NCBI RefSeq assembly: GCF_023546765.1
Contig: NZ_CP097484.1
Span: forward strand, 6,382,001-6,446,000
Direction of reading: 5' to 3'
Origin: Methylobacterium tardum
GTDB taxonomy: Bacteria; Pseudomonadota; Alphaproteobacteria; Rhizobiales; Beijerinckiaceae
DNA: 64,000 nucleotides
The position numbers and the translations under genes were made by a program. How positions within the stretch are numbered: the stretch's first letter is position 1; each line of letters starts with the position of its first letter. Below the pieces are notes generated by a model. That model did not search any database, was not told the origin of the DNA, and saw only the letters and a list, made by a program, of their open reading frames with translations. This document shows positions 45,453 to 55,107 of this stretch, in pieces.

Positions 45453-46127
45453 TCAGGCGCGCATTCCGCCCACTACCTCTGCGATGTGCGGCGGTGGCGG
45501 CGCCGTCACGGTGATCGCGTCGCGCTTCGGGTAGAGCGGGATCGAGAGGGTCTGCGCGTGGAGGTGCAGGGCGCTGCCGCGCGGCGCGGTGCCGTAGATC
45601 GCGTCGCCGCGGATCGGCCAGCCCGAGGCGGCGCAATGGACCCGGAGCTGGTGGGTGCGCCCTGTCACCGGCTTCAGCTCCAGCCAAGTCCGACCGTCCG
45701 ACCGCCCGAGCACGCGCCAGTAGGTCAGCGCCGGGTCCCCCGCCGGGTCGGCCTTCATCCACCACGAGCGCGGATCGTCCGAGCGCCGCGCCAGCGGCAG
45801 GTCGATGCGGCCGCTCTCCTCGGACGGACCGCCCTCGGCGATCGCCCAGTAGGTCTTGTCGACGGCGCTGCCGGCGAACAGCTTGCCCAGCCGCGCCAGC
45901 GCCTTGGCGTGGCGGCCCAGCGCGAGGCAGCCCGACGTGTCCCGGTCGAGCCGGTGCGCGGCTTCGGGCCGGCGGGGCAGGCCGAACCGAAGCGCGTCGA
46001 GATGATCGGTGAGCGTCTCGCCGCCGCGCGGGCCCGGATGGACCGGCAGGCCCGCCGGCTTGTCGATGACGAGCAGCAGGGCATCGCGGTAGAGGAGGCG
46101 CGCGCCTATGTCGAAGGCGTTGAGCAT
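45453..46127 (-). CDS. RluA-family pseudouridine synthase
   Basis: 224 residues. Catalytic motif HRLDRDTSGCLALGRH (Asp near 60), plus VIDKPAGLPVHPGPRGG at the start and the late LKPVTGRTHQLRVH. It isomerises uridine in rRNA or tRNA. It has no S4 domain and is short, like RluC/YlyB-type or TruC-like members; the target base cannot be told. Divergent from ftsY. Confidence 0.88.
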   Translation of the reverse strand: MLNAFDIGARLLYRDALLLVIDKPAGLPVHPGPRGGETLTDHLDALRFGLPRRPEAAHRLDRDTSGCLALGRHAKALARLGKLFAGSAVDKTYWAIAEGGPSEESGRIDLPLARRSDDPRSWWMKADPAGDPALTYWRVLGRSDGRTWLELKPVTGRTHQLRVHCAASGWPIRGDAIYGTAPRGSALHLHAQTLSIPLYPKRDAITVTAPPPPHIAEVVGGMRA

Positions 46128-46184
46128 CCGGATCGGCTAGAGGGTCGGCGCCGGGTCGGCAAGGTGGGTTGAGGACGCGATTGC

Positions 46185-47526
46185 ATGGCGAGCGAGGAGA
46201 AGCCCGGCTGGTTCGGACGCCTGTTCGGGCGAAAGGGCCAGGCGGCGGCCGACGATAAGCCCGAGGCCGAACTGCCGGCGGAGGCGGCGTCGCCGTCCGA
46301 GGGCCAGCCCGACTTCGCCACCGGGGCGGAAGACGTGGAGCAGGTGCCGCTGCCGCCCGAGGAGACGGGCGAGCCCGTCGCCGACGTCGTCCGAGGGCGC
46401 GGATCTGCTGCCGATCGCCGGCGAGCCCGAGCGCCCGCCCGCCGGCACGGCTGGCGACGACCCGCAGCACGGGGCCGATCCGGTCGATACCGGGGACGCG
46501 GTTCACGCCCCAATCACGGACCCGTCTCCCGACATCCAGCCGCTCGATTCCGCCGCGGCCCTCGCCCACGATGCCGGGGCCGGGCCGGACCGTGAGCCCG
46601 AGGCCAAGGGCTGGTGGAGCCGTCTCACCTCCGGGATGAAGCGGACCTCGTCGGCCCTGTCCGACCGGGTCACCGGCCTGTTCACCAAGCGCAAGCTCGA
46701 CGCCACCACTCTGGAGGATTTGGAGGACGCCCTGATCCAGGCCGATTTTGGACTGGAGACCGCGATGCGGATCTCGGAAGCCGTCGGCAAGGGTCGGTAC
46801 GAGAAGGGCATCTCGCCCGACGAGGTGCGGGCGATCCTGGCGACCGAGGTCGAGCGGGCCCTGGAGCCCGTCGCCGTGCCGCTCGCCATCGATGCCGCCC
46901 GGAAGCCGTTCGTGATCCTCACTGTCGGCGTCAATGGCGCCGGCAAGACCACGACGCTGGGCAAGCTCGCCTCGAAGCTCCGGGCGGAGGGGCGCACCGT
47001 GATGCTCGCGGCAGGCGACACGTTCCGGGCCGCGGCCATCGACCAGCTGAAGGTCTGGGGTGCCCGCACCGGCACGCCGGTGGTGAGCGGCGCGCAGGGC
47101 GCGGATGCGGCCGGGCTCGCCTTCGACGCCCTGAAGCAGGCCTCTGCCGCTGGAACCGACGTGCTCCTGATCGACACCGCCGGCCGGCTTCAGAACAAGG
47201 CCGGGCTGATGGCGGAACTGGAGAAGGTCGTCCGTGTGCTGCGCAAGCAGGACCCGGATGCCCCACACGCGACACTCCTCGTCCTCGACGCCACGGTCGG
47301 CCAGAACGCGCTCAGCCAAGTGGAGCTGTTCTCGCAGGCCGCGCCAGTCTCCGGGCTCGTGATGACCAAGCTCGACGGGACCGCGCGGGGCGGGATCCTG
47401 GTGGCGCTGGCGGCGAAGTTCGGCCTGCCGGTGCACTTCATCGGCGTCGGCGAGGGCGTGGAGGATCTGGAGCCGTTCGCGGCCCGCGACTTCGCCCGGG
47501 CGATCGCTGGCCTGGAGAAGGATTGA
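46185..47526 (+). pseudogene. ftsY: Signal recognition particle receptor FtsY, frameshifted in the acidic N-terminus
   Basis: GTPase that docks SRP-ribosome complexes at the inner membrane. The first ~68 residues (EEKPGWFGRLFGRKGQAAADD ...) lie in one frame. From about 46390 the acidic linker (EGADLLPIAGEPERPPAGTA ...) and the intact NG domain follow in another. NG-domain motifs: GVNGAGKTTTLGKLA, DTFRAAAIDQLKVW, DTAGRLQNK, TKLDGTARGG. One extra base, or two missing, near 46390 explains the break. The gene is normally essential, so a sequence error is likely. An internal ATG at 46636 could also give a functional NG protein. Confidence 0.9.
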
Positions 47527-47659
47527 GGCGCGAGTGGCCGCCGGTCTTCGGCACACGCCGTGATGGACTTCGGCCGCCCCGCGTTCCACACACCCGCAAC
47601 CGAGTGAGTCCGGCGCCTCGGATATGTCGAGGGCGCCGCATCCGAGCTAGCCAGAGCGC

Positions 47660-48273
47660 ATGCAGATCGAATCCGTCCCCCGCGCCGACACCTGCCGCCA
47701 CTCGTCAAGCTGGCGCTCGAACTCGGACCGCTGGTGCTGTTCTTCCTGGGCAACGCCTATTCCGAGCGCTTCGGCGTGGCGCCCGATCAGAAGCTGTTCG
47801 TGGCGACCGGCCTGTTCATCGCCGCCACCGTGGTGGCGCTGACGATCCACTACGTCCTGGTCCGCCGCCTGCCGATCATGCCGCTGGTCTCGGGTGTGGT
47901 CGTGGTGGTGTTCGGCGGCCTGACCCTGGCGCTGCAGGACAAGACCTTCATCATGGTCAAGCCGACCATCGTGAACGCGCTGTTCGGCACGGTTCTCCTC
48001 GGTGGCCTCGCCTTCGGGCGCTCGCTCCTGTCGGTGGTGCTCGATTCGATGTTCAGCCTCACCGAGGAAGGCTGGCGCAAGCTCACCTTCCGCTGGGGCG
48101 TGTTCTTCTTCGTGCTGGCGGCGCTCAACGAGGCGGTGTGGCGGACCCAGACGGAGGATTTCTGGGTGAACTTCAAGGTGTTCGGCATCATGCCGATCAC
48201 CGTGCTGTTCGCGCTGGCGCAGACGCCGCTGCTGACCCGCTACGAGCGCAAGGAGCCGCAGCCCGGCGCGTAG
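47660..48273 (+). pseudogene. yciB: Inner-membrane septation protein A (YciB/IspZ family), frameshifted
   Basis: About 204 residues, five or six membrane helices. ATG 47660 gives [10 protein letters not shown] and then the frame is lost. The rest ([28 protein letters not shown] ... [13 protein letters not shown]) reads in another frame. One extra C near 47692 joins them exactly (ADT-LPPLVK). FFLGNAYSE, the Trp-rich [20 protein letters not shown] and [16 protein letters not shown] are family hallmarks. It belongs to cell-envelope and septum maintenance. Confidence 0.85.
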
Positions 48274-48276
48274 GCG

Positions 48277-48891
48277 CTACTGCGCCGCCGCGACCTTTCC
48301 GGCAGCGCGGATGCGCGCGAGCACGCTCGCGAAGTTCTCCGGCGTCAGGATGCCGACGAGCTTGTCGCGGATAACGCCGTCGGGCCCGACGATGAACGTC
48401 TCGGGCACGCCGTAGACGCCGAAATCGATGGCCGCCCGTCCGCTGGCATCCGCCCCGACCGCGCTGAACGGCACGCCGTGCCGGGCCAGGAAACGCTGGC
48501 CGGCCTCGGGGCTCGGCTCCTTGTAGTCGATGCCGACGAGCCGGATCCCGGGCTCCTTCGCCAGCCGCATCAGCATCGGGTGCTCCACCTGGCAGGGGGC
48601 GCACCACGAGGCGAACACGTTGAGCACCGTGATCTGCCCCTTCAGGTCCTGGCTCGACAGCCCCGGCACGGGCGCGCCCGCCGCGGTCAGCCCGGGCACG
48701 GCAGGAAGGTCGAAGCTCGGCACCGGCTTGCCGATCATCGCGGAGGGCAGGGCCGCCGGATCCGCGCCCGAGCGCAGGCGCAGGAACAGCACGGCGGCGA
48801 GCGCCGCGAAGGCGAGAGCCGGCACGATCAACAGGAGCGAGCGGCGGACGGGCGGCGGCCGCCCGGTCACCTCGTCGAGGGGGAGGGTCAT
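48277..48891 (-). CDS. ccmG: Thiol:disulfide interchange protein for cytochrome c maturation
   Basis: 204 residues (CcmG/DsbE). A membrane anchor (about 17-38, SLLLIVPALAFAALAAVLF) is followed by a periplasmic thioredoxin fold with WCAPC (near 95) and the cis-Pro region YGVPETFIVGPDG. It keeps apocytochrome Cys reduced for haem ligation. Its ATG overlaps the ccmD stop (ATGA) in a ccmCDG order. Confidence 0.92.
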   Translation of the reverse strand: MTLPLDEVTGRPPPVRRSLLLIVPALAFAALAAVLFLRLRSGADPAALPSAMIGKPVPSFDLPAVPGLTAAGAPVPGLSSQDLKGQITVLNVFASWCAPCQVEHPMLMRLAKEPGIRLVGIDYKEPSPEAGQRFLARHGVPFSAVGADASGRAAIDFGVYGVPETFIVGPDGVIRDKLVGILTPENFASVLARIRAAGKVAAAQ

Positions 48892-49031
48892 CGCCGATCC
48901 TCGCCGAAGCCCCGGAGCGCGCGCAGCTGGGCCCGCCGGTCGCGGATCGCGTTGCCGAGGAGGGCAACCATCACCAGCCCCGTGAAGCCGTAGGCCGCCA
49001 GGATGAAGCCGCCGTGAGATCCGAGATCCAT
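48888..49031 (-). CDS. ccmD: Haem exporter protein D
   Basis: 47 residues, easily missed. MDLGSHGGFILAAYGFTG and one membrane helix (LAAYGFTGLVMVALLGNAI) followed by a basic cytoplasmic tail (RDRRAQLRALRGFGEDRR) match CcmD. This protein stabilises the CcmABC-CcmE complex. It sits between ccmC and ccmG with a 10-base gap upstream and an ATGA overlap downstream. Confidence 0.85.
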   Translation of the reverse strand: MDLGSHGGFILAAYGFTGLVMVALLGNAIRDRRAQLRALRGFGEDRR

Positions 49032-49041
49032 CGCGGTCCTC

Positions 49042-49860
49042 CTAGACCGGCTGACCGACCGGCAGCGTCGCCGGTGTCGGGGTGAGGCGCGGCTGGGTCC
49101 GGTCCAGGCGCTCGGCTTCGCGGATCGTCAGCGTCCGCACCCGGCGGCGCATGATCTCGGTGCGCATCGCGTAGAGGTGCAGGGTTGTCCCGCCGAGCGT
49201 CGCGGCGCCGATCATGATCAGCAGCGGGTAGAGCATCGACGGATCGATGGTCGAACCGCCCATGCGCAGGATCGAGGCCGGCTGGTGCAGGGTGGACCAC
49301 CAGTTCACCGAGAATTTGATGATCGGCAGGTTCACGGCGCCGACGAGGGTCAGGATCGCCACCGCGCGGGCAGCCCGGTTGGGGTCCTCCAGGGTCCGCC
49401 ACAGCGCGATGATGCCGCAATAGATCAGCAGCAGGATCAACATCGAGGTCAGGCGCGCGTCCCAGACCCAATAGGTCCCCCACATGGGTTTGCCCCAGAG
49501 GGAACCGGTGACGAGGCAGATCAGCGTGAAGGCGGCCCCGATCGGCGCCGCGGCGCGCTGGGCGACGTCGGCGAGCGGATGGCGCCAGACCAGGCTGCCA
49601 ATCGCCGACACGCTCATGGCGCCGTAGAAGAACACCCCAAGCCACGCCGCGGGAACATGGATGTACATGATCCGCACGGTCTCGCCCTGCTGGTAATCGG
49701 GCGGCACCACGAAGAAGGTCATGTACAGACCGACGGCCAGCACGCCGAGCGACAGGGCGGTGAGCCACGGTACCAGCGCGCCCGACCACCGCATGAAGTG
49801 GCTTGGATTCGACAGGCGGGTCCAGAGGGAAGGGGTCATCGCGGCGGCTGCCTCAGACAT
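49042..49860 (-). CDS. ccmC: Haem exporter protein C
   Basis: 272 residues with six membrane helices. The Trp-rich haem-binding loop is visible as GKPMWGTYWVWDARLTSMLILLLIY. Flanking His residues are in YIHVPAAW and STLHQPASIL. It loads haem onto CcmE. Heads the ccmCDG run; ccmA and ccmB are not in the window. Confidence 0.94.
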   Translation of the reverse strand: MSEAAAAMTPSLWTRLSNPSHFMRWSGALVPWLTALSLGVLAVGLYMTFFVVPPDYQQGETVRIMYIHVPAAWLGVFFYGAMSVSAIGSLVWRHPLADVAQRAAAPIGAAFTLICLVTGSLWGKPMWGTYWVWDARLTSMLILLLIYCGIIALWRTLEDPNRAARAVAILTLVGAVNLPIIKFSVNWWSTLHQPASILRMGGSTIDPSMLYPLLIMIGAATLGGTTLHLYAMRTEIMRRRVRTLTIREAERLDRTQPRLTPTPATLPVGQPV

Positions 49861-50069
49861 CGTTCCTGCGGTCTAACCTAGGATGCGGTGCAGCAACAAT
49901 GCGGGTCTCCGGCGCAGCTTTGCAGCCGACCGACATGTTGGGCGTCCCCTGAGCGAGGTCCGCGCGGGTGATCCGCCGAAGAACAGCGCAGGCACGGGGT
50001 CAGCATCCCCAAATGCCCACGCATAGGCAAACTCAGTTCAACACCCCAACCAGGTGACGAGATCAGCCC

Positions 50070-50210
50070 CGTCGTTCCGGGGCTCCGCAGGCGAGCCCGG
50101 ACCCGGAGGGCCCGCCGGAGGTGGGCAACCCAGAACCTCAGTCGGCGCCCGTTCTTTCCGCGTCGGCGGGTCTGGATCCCGGGTTCCGCAGCGCGGCCCC
50201 GGGATGACGA
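50070..50210. repeat. Dispersed intergenic repeat, copy B (inverted)
   Basis: About 141 bases; its reverse complement runs parallel to copy A at 45164-45292 (CGTCAT-CCCGGG, GGGATCCAGA, GTTCTGGGTTG, GGAGCCCCGGAACGAC). It occupies the middle of the 559-base gap 49861-50419. The rest of that gap has no supported gene but becomes AT-richer before the 50420 start and probably carries that promoter. Confidence 0.75.
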
Positions 50211-50419
50211 GGCGGGTCGCCTTGCGTGCAGTGAATCGAACCGGAACGGCCTGACGCGCGCGGGGACTATTCCGCATGTCCAGGCGCACGCAAATCCGCG
50301 GCCGACCCTTGCGCATCTTGGGGGGATTGCGCATATAGATACGAACAAAAAGAGAACAAAAGAGCGTCGCCTTACAAAGCTGTGGACGACGCAGCCCAAC
50401 CCGCCGGAACGAGCCCCGC

Positions 50420-51094
50420 ATGCGAACCGCCGACAAGCAGATCGCCGACATCCTCGTCCGCTACGGCGAGCCCTTCGGGGGCAACGTCTGGCGCGTCCAG
50501 GGAACGGCCGTGATCTACCACAAGACGCTGGAGCGCATCGCCGCCCAGGCCGGGATCGTGTTCGAGCCTCCGACCATCATCCGGTCCGAGCGCGACGAGG
50601 CCGTAATCCTCGTGACCGGCCGCCTGCCCGGCGCGAAGCCGGGGACCGAGCGGGTCGAGTGGTCGCTGGGCGAGGCTCTGGTGAACGTGAACTACCGCGT
50701 CTCGGGCAAGCAGGCGGCCTACGTCTACGCCATGGCCGAGAAGCGCGGTAAGGACCGCGTCATCCTCAAGCTCATCGAGTTGCACGGCCTCGTCTACTCG
50801 GAGGAAGAGGCCGACGAGTTCCGCGCTCACCAGCCCGCGGTCCGGGCCGTGGACGAGGATTTCGAGGAGCCGCCGGCTTTCGACGAGATCACCGAGGCCG
50901 AAGGCGATCTCAAGCGCCGCATCGACGAGGCCGAGACGATCAATGCCGTCACGGACCTGATGCTGGACGGCGCCACCCAGGCCGTCCTCGCGACGATGCC
51001 GGCCGGCACCCGCGACGAGGTCCGGGACTACGCGAAAGCGCGCCTCGTGGCGCTCGGCTGGCCCAAGCGGTCCGGCCGCAAGAGCGCCGCCTGA
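50420..51094 (+). CDS. Conserved protein of unknown function, phage-like distribution
   Basis: 224 residues, soluble. N-terminal IADILVRYGEPFGGNVWRVQGTAVIYHKTLERIAAQAGI. The core SLGEALVNVNYRVSGKQAAYVYAMAEKRGKDRVILKLIELHG recalls the A-x-x-K-(R/x)-x-D signature of single-strand-annealing recombination proteins, but this link is weak. The C-terminal half is acidic and helical. I recall similar proteins in Hyphomicrobiales chromosomes and prophages without a known function. Followed by a small unknown gene after 38 bases. Confidence 0.5.
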   Translation: MRTADKQIADILVRYGEPFGGNVWRVQGTAVIYHKTLERIAAQAGIVFEPPTIIRSERDEAVILVTGRLPGAKPGTERVEWSLGEALVNVNYRVSGKQAAYVYAMAEKRGKDRVILKLIELHGLVYSEEEADEFRAHQPAVRAVDEDFEEPPAFDEITEAEGDLKRRIDEAETINAVTDLMLDGATQAVLATMPAGTRDEVRDYAKARLVALGWPKRSGRKSAA

Positions 51095-51132
51095 GACATC
51101 CGCCAACAATCCCGCAACCGAAGGAGACCGCC

Positions 51133-51444
51133 ATGCATCGCGCGACGAGCCGCCGCACCATGAAGGCCCGCCGGGACGCCCACCGGGGCTGGAGCATCGA
51201 GACCTTGTCGTACAGCCCGTCGCGGATCGTGCGGCTCGGCGACGAGAAGGTCGCGATCCTGTTTCCGCCGGTGGAGCCCGGTGCCGCCTGGCAGCTCTAT
51301 CCGCATCCCGACACGTTCCCGGGGCTCAATTTCGAAGGCCTGCCCGAGCCGCTGCGCCCGGAATTCCTGTCCTTCCCGGATCTCGCCGAGGTCGAGCGGT
51401 TTCTCGGCATTCGCGAGGAGGAGCCGGCTGCCCTGGCCGCGTGA
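51133..51444 (+). CDS. Small unknown protein
   Basis: 103 residues with a good ribosome-binding site (GAAGGAGA). N-terminal Arg/Lys-rich segment (RATSRRTMKARRDAHRG), then WSIETLSYSPSRIVRLGDEKVAILFPPVEPG and an acidic C-terminus (DLAEVERFLGIREEEPA). No motif recognised. Probably cotranscribed with the 50420-51094 gene. Confidence 0.55.
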   Translation: MHRATSRRTMKARRDAHRGWSIETLSYSPSRIVRLGDEKVAILFPPVEPGAAWQLYPHPDTFPGLNFEGLPEPLRPEFLSFPDLAEVERFLGIREEEPAALAA

Positions 51445-51453
51445 GCGGAGGGG

Positions 51454-52197
51454 TCAGGCGGGCGGCCACGGTGCTCCGCGATGGAGCGCTGCGGCTTCCG
51501 GGGTGAAGCTCCCGTCGGGATCGTGCAGCACGAGCGGCGGGCGCAGACTCAGCGCGGCGCGGCTGCCCTTGGTCGCGCTGATCAGGAGGCGGATCGCGGG
51601 CGCCTCGGCCCGGGCGTGGACCGGGCGGATCGCGATGCCGCCGTAGCGTCCCTTGAGTGCATTGAGACAGGCGGGCAGCGCGTCGGCCCGGTGGATGAGC
51701 CCAAGGCGACCGCCGGGCCGCAGGATCGCCGTACAGGACCGTATCCAGGCGTCGAGGTCCTGCCCGGCAAAGGTGTGGGCGGTCGCCCGCCCTGGATTGG
51801 GCGAGGTCCGGTGGCCGCCGTCGAAGAAGGGCGGATTGGTCAGCACCACGTCGAAACTGTCCGGCAGCAGACCCGCAGCGCGGCGTTCCGCCGCGGACGC
51901 GAGCAGGTCGGCCTCGATCACCCGAGCCTCGATGCCGTTGAGTCCGGCATTCGCCCGAGCCAATTCGGCGACGTCGTGATCGCGCTCGATCAGCGTCGGC
52001 TTCAGGCCGGGCACCAGCGCGGCGCAGCCGAGACCGACGGCGCCCGTCGAGGCGCCGGCGTCGCAGAGCCGATCGCCGGCCGCCGGAACCAGCAGCTGCG
52101 CGAGCAGGATGGCGTCCGTCCCGGCCCGGTGCGCGCCCCGCGGTGGCTGATGCAGGCGCAGGCGTCCGCCGAGAAGGCCGTCCGGCTCCGGGCTCAC
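51454..52197 (-). CDS. tRNA1(Val) A37 N6-methyltransferase-like protein
   Basis: 247 residues. Class I SAM methyltransferase with AdoMet site LCDAGASTGAVGLGCA (near 45), acidic VIEADLL, and the N6-adenine catalytic motif TNPPFFDGG (near 120). This arrangement matches TrmN6/YfiC. The G-x-G-x-G loop reads DAGASTG, a common variant. Its ATG overlaps the DUF2007 stop (ATGA). Confidence 0.85.
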   Translation of the reverse strand: MSPEPDGLLGGRLRLHQPPRGAHRAGTDAILLAQLLVPAAGDRLCDAGASTGAVGLGCAALVPGLKPTLIERDHDVAELARANAGLNGIEARVIEADLLASAAERRAAGLLPDSFDVVLTNPPFFDGGHRTSPNPGRATAHTFAGQDLDAWIRSCTAILRPGGRLGLIHRADALPACLNALKGRYGGIAIRPVHARAEAPAIRLLISATKGSRAALSLRPPLVLHDPDGSFTPEAAALHRGAPWPPA

Positions 52198-52418
52198 GGC
52201 TGGCGCAGCTCGTGAGCGATCCCGGCATCGACGAGCAGGCGCCGGGCCTGAGCCTCATGGTCGCGTGGCACCAGCAGGCGCTGCCCGAAGACGCCGATCG
52301 AGCCCTCCATCAGGCTCATATGGCTGTCGGCGACGAGAACCGGGATCTCGGCCGCTTCGAGAACCGAGCGGGCGAACCCGATCAGCACGACGTCGTTGGC
52401 GCGGATCAGCTCGATCAT
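52194..52418 (-). CDS. DUF2007 domain protein
   Basis: 74 residues from ATG 52418. MIELIRANDVVLIGFARSVLEAAEIPVLVADSHMSLMEGSIGVFGQRLLVPRDH is summarised by its landmarks: L-I-R-x-N-D, V-L-x-A-x-x-I, and the G-x-F-G-x-R-(L/V)-V-P end. DUF2007 folds like a GlnB-type signal domain; role unknown. It overlaps the methyltransferase start and is divergent from the prenyl synthase gene. Confidence 0.85.
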   Translation of the reverse strand: MIELIRANDVVLIGFARSVLEAAEIPVLVADSHMSLMEGSIGVFGQRLLVPRDHEAQARRLLVDAGIAHELRQP

Positions 52419-52589
52419 CGGGCGCGCACCGAGGTCAGAGGAGCGCGGATCGGCGCTTTCGTCGCGTGAGATCCGCGTTTCCGGCACACCATATCCAGCT
52501 GGGAGCGATGTTGCGGCGCCGCGGGGCGCGTGCGAAGGGATCGCCCGCCCCCTGTGGGGCAACCGGTCTGGAGGTCACGGATCTTGGGT

Positions 52590-53609
52590 ATGGCCCTCTC
52601 CATCGAGAACCCGAAGCCCGAGGCCGAGGCGGGGCTGAACGACCTCGTCGCGCTGGTGGCTGACGGCATGGCGCGGGTCAACACCACGATCCTGTCGCGG
52701 ACAGGATCGGACGTGGCGATGATCCCCGAGGTCGCGAACCACTTGATCGCCAGCGGCGGCAAGCGCCTGCGCCCGATCCTGACCCTGGCCTGCGCCAAGC
52801 TCTGCGACTACGCGGGCGACACCGACGGAGACGTGAAGCTCGCCGCGAGCGTCGAGTTCATGCACACCGCCACGCTCCTGCACGACGACGTGGTCGACGA
52901 GAGCGACATGCGGCGCGGCCGCGTGGCCGCCCGGATCAAGTGGGGCAACGAAGCCTCCGTGCTGGTCGGCGACTTCCTGCTCGGTCAGGCCTTCCGGATG
53001 ATGGTCGAGGTCGGCTCGCTCCGGGCGCTCGACATCCTCTCGGCGGCCGCCACGGTGATCGCCGAGGGCGAGGTGATGCAGCTCACCAACGCCAAGAACC
53101 TCGAGACCGATGAGGCGGCCTACCTCGCGGTGATCCGCGGCAAGACCGCCGAGCTGTTCGCCGCGGCCTGCGAGGTCGGGCCCGTCCTTGCCGGCCGGCC
53201 GGAGGCGGAGCAGGCGGCGGCGCGCGCCTACGGGATGAATCTCGGCATCGCCTTTCAGCTGATCGACGACGTGCTCGATTACGGCGGCACCTCGGCGGAG
53301 CTCGGCAAGAACGTCGGCGACGATTTCCGCGAGGGCAAGATCACCCTGCCGATCGTGCTGGCCCATCGCCGGGGCAGCGAGGGCGAGCGCGGCTTCTGGC
53401 GCCGGACCCTGCAGCAGGGCGAGATCCGCGACGACGATCTGGAGACGGCCCTCGATCTGCTCCAGCGCCATGGCGCCCTGGAGGAGACCGTTGCGCGCGC
53501 CCACCATTACGGCGCCCAGGCCCGGACGGCCCTCGACGTCTTCCCGGACGGACCGGTGAGGACGGCGCTCATCGGCGCCGTGGAGTTCTGCGTGGCGCGG
53601 GCGCGCTGA
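52590..53609 (+). CDS. Long-chain polyprenyl diphosphate synthase
   Basis: 339 residues. Class I trans-prenyltransferase with both Asp-rich motifs: LLHDDVVDESD (near 92) and LIDDVLDYGG (near 222), plus GGKRLRP near 50. The small residues just before the first motif allow a long chain (octa- or decaprenyl), as needed for the ubiquinone side chain (IspB/DdsA type). Chain length is inferred. ATG 52590. Confidence 0.92.
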   Translation: MALSIENPKPEAEAGLNDLVALVADGMARVNTTILSRTGSDVAMIPEVANHLIASGGKRLRPILTLACAKLCDYAGDTDGDVKLAASVEFMHTATLLHDDVVDESDMRRGRVAARIKWGNEASVLVGDFLLGQAFRMMVEVGSLRALDILSAAATVIAEGEVMQLTNAKNLETDEAAYLAVIRGKTAELFAAACEVGPVLAGRPEAEQAAARAYGMNLGIAFQLIDDVLDYGGTSAELGKNVGDDFREGKITLPIVLAHRRGSEGERGFWRRTLQQGEIRDDDLETALDLLQRHGALEETVARAHHYGAQARTALDVFPDGPVRTALIGAVEFCVARAR

Positions 53610-53618
53610 GGCTGCACC

Positions 53619-54496
53619 TCAGGGCTCCCGCGTGGAGAGCCACCAATCGCCGCCATCGTACCAGCAACTCGTGTCGGGCGGTCCCGCGAGCCGGAATGAC
53701 CGCACCGCCGGGAGGTCGCCCCTGCCGAAGGCCGTGGCGAGTGCCGGGGCGTCCTCTTGCGGCATGCCCCGCAGGGGTATGAAGATCGCGAAGGACACGA
53801 ACCGGGCCGGCCAAGCCGCTCCGCCGCTCGGCCGCTGCAGCAGCAGCATGCCGCCGCGGCCCTGACCGGACTGGAGCGGGAAGAGCAGGCGCCCGCCGGG
53901 CCGCAGGGCCTCGAGCCGGCGCGTGCCGGTCTCGTCGCGCCGGCATTGACGTAGATCGCGTCGGCGGCGGGGAGCGGGTCCGCCACGCCTGACCGTGCGC
54001 AGACCTGCACCCAGGGCCACGGCGCGAGGTTGGCGGTTGCACGGGCGGCGAGGTCCGGATCGATCTCGAAGGCGTGGACCTGTCCTGTCGGTCCGACCAG
54101 ATGCGCCAGCAGCGCCGTGTAGTAGCCGCTGCCGGTGCCGACCTGGAGCACGGTCTCGCCGGGCTGCGGCGCCAGGGCGTCGAGGCAGAGGGCGTGGAGG
54201 CTTGGCTGGCCGATATGGATGCCCCGCTCGGCGTCGAGCGCAATCAGCACGTCCTGGTAGAGAAAGGCGGGATCGTCGTCCGGCGTCCGCACGTAGACCG
54301 GACCGCGCTGCCGCAACCGACGGGGCGCCGGTGTCACGATCGTCCAGGGCGCCGGCCCGGCGAACGTTTCCCGTGGGATCGCCGCGAAGGCCGCCTCGAT
54401 CCGCCGGTCCGCGACCGAGGCAGGGCCCGCGACCAGGGCCGCATAGACCTTCCGCAGCTTGGCGCTGCGCGCCTCTGAGTCGCTCCGGCCGGCCAT
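53619..54496 (-). pseudogene. pcm: Protein-L-isoaspartate O-methyltransferase, frameshifted
   Basis: SAM-dependent repair enzyme for damaged Asp/Asn, about 292 residues. ATG 54496 gives AGRSDSEARSAKLRKVYAAL ... and the AdoMet motif VLQVGTGSGYYTALLAHLVG. The frame is lost after AIYVNAGATRPA near 53947. The C-terminal part (RLEALRPGGRLLFPLQS ... DGGDWWLSTREP) lies in another frame. Removing one base from GCACGCGCCGG joins them. Likely a base-calling error. Confidence 0.85.
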
Positions 54497-54538
54497 CGAT
54501 TGCTCCCGTAGCAAGCGGGCCACCGGTACCGCGCGCCG

Positions 54539-54979
54539 TCAAGGCACGGCCGGCTTCAACGCCCCGACCAGCGCCGGTGCGAGATCGCGCAGCTCTTCCA
54601 GATGGGCTGCCGTCAAGGTCCTCAGCAGCGCCTCGGCCCGCGGGGTGAGCGACAGCTCGCTCCGTCGCCGGTCCTCCGCCGCGCGCGCCTTGGCGAGCAG
54701 ACCGCCCTCGACCATCCGGGTGACCAGCTCCGCAGCACTGTGGGGGGCGATCAGGAGCTGCTCGGCCAGCAGGCCGACCGTGGCGGGTTGGCGCCCGGCA
54801 TGGCCCGCGAGGGTCAGCAGCGCCTGATGCTGCTGGGGCGGCAAACCCGCCCGGGCGGCGGCGGCCTCGCTGAACGCGAGAAACCGTCGGAGCCGGAACC
54901 GGAAATCCGCCAGCGCCGCGTACTGCTCAGGCGAGAGCGCCTCGACGTGTGCGTCGCCCTTCGGCGCTGCGTGGCTCAT
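54539..54979 (-). CDS. MarR-family transcriptional regulator
   Basis: 146 residues from ATG 54979. Winged HTH: LPPQQHQALLTLAGHAGRQPATVGLLAEQLLIAPHSAAELVTRMVEGGLLAKARAAEDRRRSELSLT is recognised by its landmarks PPQQHQALL, the recognition helix SAAELVTRMVEGGL and the wing DRRRSELSLT. Divergent from the ClC gene with a palindrome between them, so it probably controls that gene and itself. Confidence 0.88.
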   Translation of the reverse strand: MSHAAPKGDAHVEALSPEQYAALADFRFRLRRFLAFSEAAAARAGLPPQQHQALLTLAGHAGRQPATVGLLAEQLLIAPHSAAELVTRMVEGGLLAKARAAEDRRRSELSLTPRAEALLRTLTAAHLEELRDLAPALVGALKPAVP

Positions 54980-55107
54980 CACGGCCTCCAGATGTCCCGG
55001 CTCGGATCCCGGCGTGCGCCTTCTGTGCCACCGCCGGCCCGAACCCCCTCACGACGGCCGGACGGCGTGCCGTCTTTGGCCGCGCAGTTGTGGAATATAT
55101 CGTATCA

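Noticed and set aside
50240..50419. Riboswitch or small RNA before the 50420 gene
   Set aside because: The region is AT-richer than its surroundings but has no conserved structure I can recognise. A simple promoter region is enough.
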